From Nitrospirota bacterium (GTDB lineage: Bacteria; Nitrospirota; Thermodesulfovibrionia; UBA6902): a stretch of 35,525 nucleotides of DNA. The notes beneath the pieces were generated by a model. It saw nothing but the letters and a program-made list of their open reading frames with translations, made no database searches and had not been told where the DNA came from. Made by a program: the position numbers and the translations under genes. Positions 28,802 through 35,525 of this stretch are shown here, one piece after another. The stretch spans positions 1 through 35,525 of the forward strand of contig JACQZF010000067.1 of NCBI GenBank assembly GCA_016213945.1, read 5' to 3'. Numbering within the stretch: the first letter of the stretch is position 1; every line of letters begins with the position of its first letter.

Positions 28802-31800
28802 TTATTTAAACTCAAACCTGAATTTTACGTCTCCGCCGACACTGCCTATCTCGTCCCTTGATCCGACAAGGGAAACACCTTTATCAAGTTTGTATTCAAG
28901 CTTGATAACGCTTTCCTCGGTCGTGCCTATGGAGGAGGAATACGTCACAAAGAGTTTGTCCTCAAGAAGCCTCTTGCCTATGGTGACCTTGGGGCTCAGC
29001 GAGCCTGTAGCCGTTGTATAAGGCTCAACATAAAACCTCTCGATGCCGGTGATGCTCTTGAATTTTTCACCTACTACGTCCTGCAGGCCTTCGGTAAGTA
29101 TTGCCGCTGCCTCGCCCGCGGCAATGCCGCTCTCAAACCCTTTTGTCTCTTTCCTGAGCTGGCCTGCGGTAAGCAGGGTGAGTATCTCCATTTCATTCAG
29201 AGGAGGATCTGAAAAGAGCGACAGGGTAAATTTATCAACCGTCCCGTCCAGATTAAGCTTAACGTAGTATTCTCCAACATAGGTGTCGGCCATAATGTGA
29301 AACACCGGGACTATGCGGTTGGAGTCCACAAAGTCGACCATGCTGCCCTCAAGGAGTTTGAATTCATTGCTCCTGAAATATATGGTCCCTTCATTGGCCT
29401 CGATCCTTCCGATAAGTCCGTAATTAGTGACGTTCCCGGTCAGATTGACTGATATCTTTATGGGGGTCTTTGCGATGTTATTGTCTATGACGATATTGTC
29501 AGCGCCGGAGACATGCACGTTAAGCTCAAGGCCCTTCAGAAAAGACGGATAATTCACAGGCCCGCTGACTTCCTTGAGGCCAATGAGCCACTTGTTCCAT
29601 TCAATGTTTTTCTCATACCTGGCTTTTATTATATCTATGTTGCCGGAAAGCGTGGAGCCTTTTTGGGACATCTCATAAAAGAGTCTTCCATTCACTGTGG
29701 CGCTTACCTTTTCAACGGGCCTGATATTGATCCCTGAAAGCTGCGACGACACGTATATCCTCTTCACCGATAATTCCTGAACGTATACAACTCCTGACAG
29801 GACTGCCGAGCCCCCGCCGAAGCCGGCCTTCACTGAATCAAAAGTGGCCCTGTCTCTTTTCAGGAAAAGGGTCCCGTTCACAGGGCCGACCTTATAAGGA
29901 TACTCCTTCAGTGACGCGATAGCGTCGTTAATATTCACATCGCCTGTTATCTCAGGTTTTTCCCAGAAGCCTGAGATATCAAGGTCTAAAGCCCCCTGCC
30001 CCCGCAGAGAAACAAGCTTGTCTGAAAATGCCTTTAAGGGGGCCAGATTCAAATTGCCTTTGACTTTTACGTTGAATTGCCTGCCCGGACTCAGATCGCC
30101 TTCAGCCGACAACTCGCCGTTGTCTCCTGTCAGAGAGAGAGATTTTATCAAAAGCATATTGTCGGCAAAATTCAGGACAACGTCTTTGCTGTTTCTGAAA
30201 TCATATCCGTAGAGCGTGAGATTAAAAAAGTTAAACTTTGACGATAATGAATAATTCTTTCCTTCCCCGTTTATTTTCGCATTGCCCCCGAGTGAAAGCG
30301 CGAGGTCTTTCGGCACGTTTTTAAAAAAGCCTGCCAGCAGAAAATCATATCTGCCTCTATGGACGTCAACGTCAACGTCCCATGTTATATTTTTGGAAAG
30401 AGAGACCCTTGCGTCGGCGGACACAGTCCCGTTTAAAAGTACTCCCCTAACTGTGATGTTCTTTTCTTTCATTTCGCCGGTCACTTCGCCCAGTCCGGTA
30501 TGAACGCCTCTGAACATGCTGTCAATGATCCTCATGGAAAACTTCATGTCAGGGTTTTCAATGGCGCCTGAGCCTTTAATGTCCATGCTGAAGGTCGCGT
30601 CAACAGGATAATCCTTAAACATATTGATATCGTATAAATGCATTTTGTCCGATGAGGCTGAGAGGCTGAATTTTTTATCAAAGGACAGCGTTCCTTTTGC
30701 GGAAAGCGCGGAGTCGCCGTTTTGCGCTGTAACGGAGTTGAAGTCGATGCCCTTTGGGTCCAGCGAGGCGTTAACAGCGACCCTCGTAAACTGCTGGCCG
30801 TACACTTTGCTTTCAGCAGCCACTAAATCTCCTTTGGCAATGTAATTCTCAGCATCGCCCTCAAATTCAAGTGAGCCGCTTGCGGAGCCCGTGACCGGGA
30901 TGTCTTTATACAGGGCTGAAATAAACGGCTTTATGTCGATACCTTTGACCGAGGCCTTTGCCTTGTACGAAGGGGCCTTAAAAGAGAAGAGTTCTTTGGC
31001 ACCTCTGAATTCGATCGTGCCTGACGCGGCACAGGATGCTTTGCCGTGAGTAATGTTCAGGTTGTTTACCGCGAGAGAAAGGATTCTGTATTTCAGGTCA
31101 GCGGACGCCTTTGTAAACGCTATCCCGTGGACACTGCCTCCCGCTGAATCGAGCCTGCCGGATATCTCAGGGTCTTTAAGAGGCCCTTTTGCCGCGCCCG
31201 CAAACCTGACAGGCGCTGAGAGTTTTGAATAATATGGGGCGGTCAGGTCGGAGGCGTCTCTGCTTTCGAGCAGAAGATCGAGCCACATTGTGTTGTTGTC
31301 GAATTCTAAAATTCCATCTAAAGAAAGATTTGAAGCCGCCGTTGAAAAAACAGCATTGCTTATCTCAAGGACATTCTCCTTCAGATCAAGGTCCCCTTTT
31401 ATACTTTGCAGCCTGTTAAGCACGTCTCCTTCAGCTTTGGTGGTATTGAGGTAATTCACATTCGCGGTGACCGCGATGTCTTCCCCCTGGACCTGTGTCA
31501 GTTTGAAATGCCCGCCGATCTGCCCCCTGGGAAATGGAGGCTCCCACCCTATGTATTTAAAAAATTCCGGGCTGCTGATCCCGGAGATATCGGCTGCAAC
31601 TGAATAATCTCCCTCCGGTATCGATATCGACGCGTCTCCTTTTCTCAGCTCTCCTCCATAGGCGCGCGCGGTGAAATTATTAATGGAGAATTTCTTGTTC
31701 TCGTATTTTATTTCCCCTTCCGCACTGTCAATTGGAAGTGTTTCGAGCATGACCTTCTCAAGGTCCCCCGCACCCTCTCCGGTCAGCTCAGGGAAAGTGC

Positions 31801-32767
31801 CTTTTATTTTTCCCTTCACTGAAACCCTGCCGGTGATGTTGTCCTTTACTTGCAGTATCTCCATTAATGTTTCAAGGTAAAACCTGCTGTCCGTCTTCAG
31901 ATCAACGGTGAAAACCGGCATGACGGCATCATCCTTAGCGGCCACGTCAACCTTGCCTTCGAAAGCCAGCATCCCCTCTTTTTCGGTTTTCAGATTTAAA
32001 AATTTTCGGATGGTCTCTTCATGAATTTCAGCGCTCCCTGTGAAGCTTCCGTCTTTTATATTCAATTCCGGGGCAAGACGTATCCAGCCCTTCGCGTTCA
32101 GGTTTGACTTGGAAGACTGAGCTTTTATCTCCGCTACTTCGATCCGGTCTTTTTCTATTTTAAACTTTCCGAGCAAGCCGCCTTTTATTTCCGCGATGTC
32201 CGGGGAGTTCAATGTTATTTCATCTAACAGAATTTGAGCCGTAACCGTTTTTTTCGTGGCCATCTCAAAAGACAAGCCTCTACCGGAAACAGTCAGGCCT
32301 TTTGCGTTTTTAAAACTGAATTTGCCGTCTGACAACTCGATATTTTTCAGGCTGACTTTATATTTTTGTTCCTGGCCGGGAGTTACCTTAGCGCTTTCCA
32401 TTATCCTTTTCAGTTCTTTCTCATCCACAGTCAGGTCCGGCTCTTTGATGGTCAATTTTCGTATCTTGATATCCCCTGTAAGCAGCCCCAATAAATCTAT
32501 ATATGCGCGGGCCCTTGTGACCCGGAGAAGGCGGTTGCCGTCCTTGTCGAACATCTTCAAACCCTTTGCCTGAATGTAGAATGGGAAAACATTGACTACG
32601 GCATTATCGATAATTATTCTCTCCTGTGTAGCGTTCTCAAGAACAGGGATAATAATCCTTTTTGCCGAGTTGGAAAGATATGGCCCTCTGAAAATAAAAT
32701 AAAGGAAAACGCCTGCAAAGATTACAGCAAAAACTATAATTAACCTCTTTACTAAGTTGCCTCGCAA
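28802..32767 (-). CDS. tamB: TamB-family (DUF490) translocation/lipid-transport protein
   Basis: 1321 residues with a TTG start and AAGGGAG upstream. One N-terminal membrane anchor (LIIVFAVIFAGVFLYFIF, about 9-26) is followed by a long run of AsmA/TamB-like beta repeats (for example LKNIELSDGKFSF and repeated LS-x-G strands). The C-terminal ~350 residues are the TamB domain, with NEMEILTLLTAGQL and the final YKLDKGVSLVGSRDEIGSVGGDVKFRFEF. TamB spans the periplasm and works with an Omp85 protein in outer-membrane assembly or phospholipid transport. It is first in a tamB-bamA-surA-like operon, which supports a direct partnership. Confidence 0.92.
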   Translation of the reverse strand: MRGNLVKRLIIVFAVIFAGVFLYFIFRGPYLSNSAKRIIIPVLENATQERIIIDNAVVNVFPFYIQAKGLKMFDKDGNRLLRVTRARAYIDLLGLLTGDIKIRKLTIKEPDLTVDEKELKRIMESAKVTPGQEQKYKVSLKNIELSDGKFSFKNAKGLTVSGRGLSFEMATKKTVTAQILLDEITLNSPDIAEIKGGLLGKFKIEKDRIEVAEIKAQSSKSNLNAKGWIRLAPELNIKDGSFTGSAEIHEETIRKFLNLKTEKEGMLAFEGKVDVAAKDDAVMPVFTVDLKTDSRFYLETLMEILQVKDNITGRVSVKGKIKGTFPELTGEGAGDLEKVMLETLPIDSAEGEIKYENKKFSINNFTARAYGGELRKGDASISIPEGDYSVAADISGISSPEFFKYIGWEPPFPRGQIGGHFKLTQVQGEDIAVTANVNYLNTTKAEGDVLNRLQSIKGDLDLKENVLEISNAVFSTAASNLSLDGILEFDNNTMWLDLLLESRDASDLTAPYYSKLSAPVRFAGAAKGPLKDPEISGRLDSAGGSVHGIAFTKASADLKYRILSLAVNNLNITHGKASCAASGTIEFRGAKELFSFKAPSYKAKASVKGIDIKPFISALYKDIPVTGSASGSLEFEGDAENYIAKGDLVAAESKVYGQQFTRVAVNASLDPKGIDFNSVTAQNGDSALSAKGTLSFDKKFSLSASSDKMHLYDINMFKDYPVDATFSMDIKGSGAIENPDMKFSMRIIDSMFRGVHTGLGEVTGEMKEKNITVRGVLLNGTVSADARVSLSKNITWDVDVDVHRGRYDFLLAGFFKNVPKDLALSLGGNAKINGEGKNYSLSSKFNFFNLTLYGYDFRNSKDVVLNFADNMLLIKSLSLTGDNGELSAEGDLSPGRQFNVKVKGNLNLAPLKAFSDKLVSLRGQGALDLDISGFWEKPEITGDVNINDAIASLKEYPYKVGPVNGTLFLKRDRATFDSVKAGFGGGSAVLSGVVYVQELSVKRIYVSSQLSGINIRPVEKVSATVNGRLFYEMSQKGSTLSGNIDIIKARYEKNIEWNKWLIGLKEVSGPVNYPSFLKGLELNVHVSGADNIVIDNNIAKTPIKISVNLTGNVTNYGLIGRIEANEGTIYFRSNEFKLLEGSMVDFVDSNRIVPVFHIMADTYVGEYYVKLNLDGTVDKFTLSLFSDPPLNEMEILTLLTAGQLRKETKGFESGIAAGEAAAILTEGLQDVVGEKFKSITGIERFYVEPYTTATGSLSPKVTIGKRLLEDKLFVTYSSSIGTTEESVIKLEYKLDKGVSLVGSRDEIGSVGGDVKFRFEFK

Positions 32768-33081
32768 ATCAGACGCTCCCTTAATTGAATGAACTGCTTC
32801 GTATTATTCGTATTAAATGCCATGCCCGACACCCGATTACAACTTTCGAGAGAAGGCTTGACCAGGCAATCCAGAGATCGATCCTTCACGCTTTATTCTG
32901 AAATAAGTTACAGTGACCCTCTTAATTTATTCAAGAGTTTTATAGTATATTACCTTAGTCATTGTGAAGGGTCAATGAAGATGCTGAACAGTGATTAGTA
33001 GTCGGTAGCCAGTAGTCAGTAGTCAGTTCAAAGTTCTCAGTTTTTTTTATTACTGACAACTGATCACCATTCACTGCAATC
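32768..33081. other. Intergenic region with a short-period hairpin repeat
   Basis: 314 bases between the divergent tamB and tRNA-Ala. I see no gene. From about 32990 to 33079 there is a self-complementary repeat: CAGTGATTAGTAGTCGGTAG and AGTCAGTAGTCAGTT units on the left, ACTGACAACTGATCACC...CACTG on the right, with a T-rich loop. TATAGTATATTACC near 32941-32954 is AT-rich and could be part of a promoter, but no -35 supports it. Confidence 0.6.
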
Positions 33082-33154
33082 GGGGGTGTAGCTCAGCTGG
33101 GAGAGCGTCTCGTTCGCAACGAGAAGGCCGACGGTTCGATCCCGTTCACCTCCA
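33082..33154 (+). tRNA. tRNA-Ala (anticodon CGC)
   Basis: 73 bases that fold as a full cloverleaf: acceptor GGGGGTG/CACCTCC (one G-T pair), D stem GCTC/GAGC, anticodon stem TCTCG/CGAGA around loop TTCGCAA (anticodon CGC, reading GCG), and T stem GACGG/CCGTT with TTCGATC. Discriminator A at 33154; CCA is not encoded. A gene remnant and a defence operon follow, so it may be an integration site. Confidence 0.95.
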
Positions 33155-33194
33155 TTTTCTTTTGGCAGTAAACTTAGCTGAATTTTCGGGATGA

Positions 33195-33446
33195 AATAAA
33201 GAAAGGCCTTATCCTGTTTATCTTTTCGGAGTAAAAGATTCTGCCAAGGCACGTCTTGCCACAATCTGCTGCCTGGAGTTTCAGAGGGCAAAGCTGAAGT
33301 TCAAGGGTTTTGTTGTTCATGAAGACTTCGATAACCTGAGCAAGAAAGACCGCAACAGGATCACCAGCGCAACGGACAAACAATTTATCTCTCTGGATGA
33401 TTTCAGGAATAATGCGAAGCAGGTTTTTGAAAGAGAAGTTGCGTGA
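33195..33446 (+). pseudogene. Start-less gene remnant of unknown family
   Basis: An open frame of 83 codons that ends with TGA at 33444 and has no ATG, GTG or TTG codon anywhere; a stop lies just upstream (33192-33194). Its residues look protein-like (GVKDSAKARLATICCLEFQ, NLSKKDRNRIT, FISLDDFRNNAKQVFEREVA). I do not recognise the family. It is probably the 3' part of a gene cut off when DNA was inserted next to the tRNA, or the product of a deletion. There is no other candidate gene in 33155-33615. Confidence 0.5.
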
Positions 33447-33615
33447 TGTTTGAAACTTCGCCGAACTGTTGCTCATTAATTTTCCCCTAAATCTTCCTTG
33501 CTGTTTATTAAGCGTTTGATTAAAATTATACGTAAATATTAAAAGGGGAAATGGGAGAAAGATTTTGAGATCAATAACCAGGAGTTATATTGTTGAATGA
33601 TATAGAGGTTATCAA
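33447..33615. other. AT-rich region upstream of the ABC-3C operon
   Basis: 169 bases. A spaced inverted repeat, TTTTCCCCTAAAT near 33480-33492 and AAAAGGGGAAAT near 33540-33551, flanks an AT-rich stretch. This could be an operator or hairpin leader. Promoter elements are not clear. Confidence 0.3.
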
Positions 33616-34779
33616 ATGAGTGCTGATAAACTCGCTCAAGACGCAACCGCCTCTTCGAAGGGTACGATTTACCAGCTTTGTGTAGCGGTACAAAAATGCT
33701 ACGAAATGATGTCTGGTCAGAAGGTACTTATTGAGAGCATGGGTGACGTCACCATTCCTGACATCCAGCAGGTTGAAATAAAACATTATACGAGTGCATT
33801 GACCGACAATCACCCCAACTTCTGGAATACTCTCCACAATTGGATGCAAGATGGGTTTAACCCAGCACCTTATACATCACTTATTCTTTACACCACTCAG
33901 CAGTTTGGAGAACGAGCCACGATCAACGAATGGAATCAAGCCACTTCCGATAACCGCATCAAAATTCTTGAAGCAATAAATCAATCAGCCGAAGAGCGGG
34001 AAGCCGAACGTCAGAAAAAAGCAGTCAAAAATAAAGCAAAAATATCAGATGTGCTTTTACATATGCGTTACGTTCTTGATTTATCACACCGAACTAAGTT
34101 ACTTCAAGTTATTGAAAGATTCATCATCGAGGCTTGCTCTCCTACATTGCCAAAGCTCCACAAATTAATTAAAGAAAAACACATTAAGGGGATATTAGAA
34201 GGTAAGCAGGATGATTTTCTTTATGCTTTGATCGGGTTTATTACTCAGCCTCAGGCGGTGAAAGCACAGAGGTGGGAGATTACATATGATCAGTTCAGTA
34301 GGAAAGTTGGCGATCTTAATACCCTGTATTGTCGGGAAACCAGAGTTTTCCCCAGAAAATATTTTGATACTGCTCAGTTGCCAAATGCGCACCAGTTAGA
34401 TGCACATCGTGATCACTCCTTTGTTCAAAAGATACGTGATATCGAGCACGAAACTGTTATACCAAAAGCAGTGAGAGACTATCTGGATACCGTTCGAACA
34501 GTTAATGAGGAGTTTAAGAATTATTCAGTGCCCCCATGCCGTACAAAAAACTATGCAGATGAGTTGATCGAGGTATTCGAATCACGCTATCGGATAGCGT
34601 CTAACAAATGCGCAGATATTATTACAGATTCGCAAAATTTTTTCGATACGATCACATCTGAAGAACCTCGCGAGTTTGAAGGGTTTGACAAACCTCCGAT
34701 GGCATTCCGTAATGGTTTGCTTCACACGCAGATGGATGATGCTGCCAAGAAGCTGTACTGGAGATTAAAAAATGAGTGA
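33616..34779 (+). CDS. ABC-3C defence system effector (REase-like N-terminus with ABC-3C C-terminal domain)
   Basis: 387 residues. The N-terminal part has GTIYQLCVAVQKCYEMM and ESMGDVTIP...QVEIKHYTSALTDNHPNFWNTLHNWM (about 15-77). The D...E-x-K pattern (GDV, VEIK) fits a PD-(D/E)xK restriction-endonuclease-like fold of the DUF4297/Cap4 type. The C-terminal part (about 270-387), with RKYFDTAQLPN, HRDHSFVQKIRDIEH and FDKPPMAFRNGLLHTQMD, resembles the C-terminal domain of ABC-three-component effectors. It overlaps the next gene by eight bases. It probably acts as the nuclease arm of an anti-phage system; this rests on remembered family patterns. Confidence 0.72.
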   Translation: MSADKLAQDATASSKGTIYQLCVAVQKCYEMMSGQKVLIESMGDVTIPDIQQVEIKHYTSALTDNHPNFWNTLHNWMQDGFNPAPYTSLILYTTQQFGERATINEWNQATSDNRIKILEAINQSAEEREAERQKKAVKNKAKISDVLLHMRYVLDLSHRTKLLQVIERFIIEACSPTLPKLHKLIKEKHIKGILEGKQDDFLYALIGFITQPQAVKAQRWEITYDQFSRKVGDLNTLYCRETRVFPRKYFDTAQLPNAHQLDAHRDHSFVQKIRDIEHETVIPKAVRDYLDTVRTVNEEFKNYSVPPCRTKNYADELIEVFESRYRIASNKCADIITDSQNFFDTITSEEPREFEGFDKPPMAFRNGLLHTQMDDAAKKLYWRLKNE

Positions 34780-35242
34780 TGCCATTCAGAGCTTCTCGGT
34801 ACTTTATAACAACCCTTTTATTTTCGGCCCATTGTTTCCATCATTCTATTCCTCGCTCGGTGAAAAACCAAAAAGTATTCTACTGTCTTACCTCATTTTG
34901 CCCCTGGTGCTCTACCCTGACTCACGGAAATTTTTAGTGAATGCCACCTCAAGGAGTTCGGTGATGACTATGGTTGGTAGACCTGGCAAAAGGGACAGGC
35001 TTTATGGGCTCGATGAGCGCATTGCTGAGTACCGTGACCTAACGAATGCATCTTTCCAGCACGAAATCGATATCGGCACGCTTCTTGTCAGTGAAAACCT
35101 TTCGGTTGATGTGGCTTCCAAGTGGCCTTCCGATCCTCCGTGTTCGTCCGACTATCACAAGGCCTCAAGGCGTTTAGGCCTTTTGTTTGCACCATTCGAT
35201 GTTCCAACCGTTTATCGTATGATAGGAGTTAAAAGACTATGA
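34772..35242 (+). CDS. ABC-3C middle component
   Basis: 156 residues: [19 protein letters not shown], then [19 protein letters not shown], and near the end [24 protein letters not shown]. The pattern of a short helical protein with 'LPL.L....R..L' and 'R.GRLF' type segments between the effector and the ABC ATPase matches the middle component (MC) of three-component ABC systems. Both junctions overlap (8 bases upstream, ATGA downstream), showing a tight operon. The biochemical role is unknown. Confidence 0.72.
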   Translation: MSDAIQSFSVLYNNPFIFGPLFPSFYSSLGEKPKSILLSYLILPLVLYPDSRKFLVNATSRSSVMTMVGRPGKRDRLYGLDERIAEYRDLTNASFQHEIDIGTLLVSENLSVDVASKWPSDPPCSSDYHKASRRLGLLFAPFDVPTVYRMIGVKRL

Positions 35243-35391
35243 AAGCTTTCATCCGCCATATTGGAATTACGGATCACGATGATAATGTCCATGCAGTAAC
35301 GTTCGGACCCGGTGTTAATGTTGTGACTGGGAAGTCCTCCACAGGCAAGAGTGCTTTGATCGAGATTTTTGACTTCTGCTTTGGTATATAG
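35239..35391 (+). pseudogene. ABC-3C ATPase, truncated by an insertion sequence
   Basis: Only 50 residues remain: [47 protein letters not shown], then a stop at 35389 in what appears to be insertion-sequence [12 protein letters not shown] is the Walker A motif and 'IEIFDFCFG' is typical of the SMC/Rad50-like DUF3732-type ATPases of ABC-3C systems. Full proteins have several hundred residues, with Walker B and signature motifs in the missing part. Without it, the operon should be inactive. Confidence 0.75.
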
Positions 35392-35525
35392 CATTGCATA
35401 AATAAAGCTACATAAAGCATAATGACACTATCCTTTAAAAAGGAGGTGTCATGAAATCTGTAAAGATATATGGGACAGTCAAGAAGATACAAAAACTGGT
35501 TCAACTCAGCAAACAAGCCCTCCGG
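35386..35525 (+). mobile_element. Left end of an insertion sequence
   Basis: Starts somewhere at about 35384-35395, where ABC ATPase homology stops. An AT-rich leader is followed by AAAAAGGAGGTGTC and the start of a transposase-like gene. The exact terminus and target duplication cannot be set without the other end or a reference copy. It runs off the window. Confidence 0.55.
35451..35525 (+). CDS. Transposase N-terminal fragment (IS481-like rve family likely)
   Basis: 25 residues, MKSVKIYGTVKKIQKLVQLS then KQALR, before the window ends. A strong AAGGAGG lies six bases upstream. The basic, leucine-rich start resembles transposases with an N-terminal HTH followed by an integrase core. The family call is from memory and weak because so little is visible. 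Confidence 0.5.
   Translation, partial: MKSVKIYGTVKKIQKLVQLSKQALR

Noticed and set aside
33082-35525. attL/attR direct repeat of the tRNA-Ala 3' end
   Set aside because: I looked for a second copy of the 3' tRNA sequence downstream and saw none within the window; the island's far end is outside.

Overview
The window reads as a piece of an anaerobic, diderm bacterial genome, probably Nitrospirota (Thermodesulfovibrionia-like) or a deltaproteobacterial-type lineage. That placement is an inference from three things: a bacterial Wood-Ljungdahl carbonyl branch, an outer-membrane assembly cluster with TamB, and a futalosine-pathway menaquinone gene. Both ends lie inside insertion sequences, so the window may be a whole contig broken at repeats.

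Layout. 1-1663: an IS3-type end, a doubly broken copper P-type ATPase (ccoI-like) and an intact ccoS, the remains of a cbb3-oxidase assembly locus. 1685-16520 (+): a CODH/ACS locus made of a cooC-like nickel ATPase, acsE, acsD, acsC, a Fur/PerR-type regulator, acsB and acsA/cooS. It continues into a NuoE/NuoF/NuoG-like electron module whose NuoF carries a C-terminal CBS pair and which includes an extra protein resembling a half-NuoF. 16611-17120: a NYN/PIN RNase. 17198-20453 (-): two tandem cobalamin-type radical SAM paralogues. 20743-23023 (+): iscR, a TusA-like gene, an iscS-like gene and iscU. 23160-25433 (+): mqnD, ppx/gppA and a GNAT gene. 32767-25425 (-): tamB, a seven-POTRA Omp85/BamA and a SurA-N protein. 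33082-33154: tRNA-Ala(CGC). 33195 to the end: a gene remnant and a three-gene ABC-3C-type defence operon whose ATPase gene is cut by another IS.

How the genes fit together. CooC would load nickel into CODH/ACS. AcsE passes methyl groups to the corrinoid protein AcsCD, AcsB and AcsA make or split acetyl-CoA, and the NuoEFG-like module probably links CODH/ferredoxin to NAD(H). The demand for Fe-S clusters is matched by the iscR operon. Its promoter carries a near-consensus type 1 IscR box (23 of 25 positions). Its IscS-like protein has lost the residues that hold PLP and the substrate but keeps the mobile-loop cysteine, which is the most striking biology here.

A second theme is intergenic repeats. 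Short-period, self-complementary hairpins and REP-like GTCATTCCC...GGAATGAC elements lie between many genes. In places they have become coding sequence: most of the signal peptide of the SurA-like protein, part of that of BamA, an insertion in MqnD and the tail of the Fur protein. A third theme is promoters with the -10 box only 5-6 nt before the start codon, which suggests leaderless mRNAs for fur, the NYN gene and iscR.
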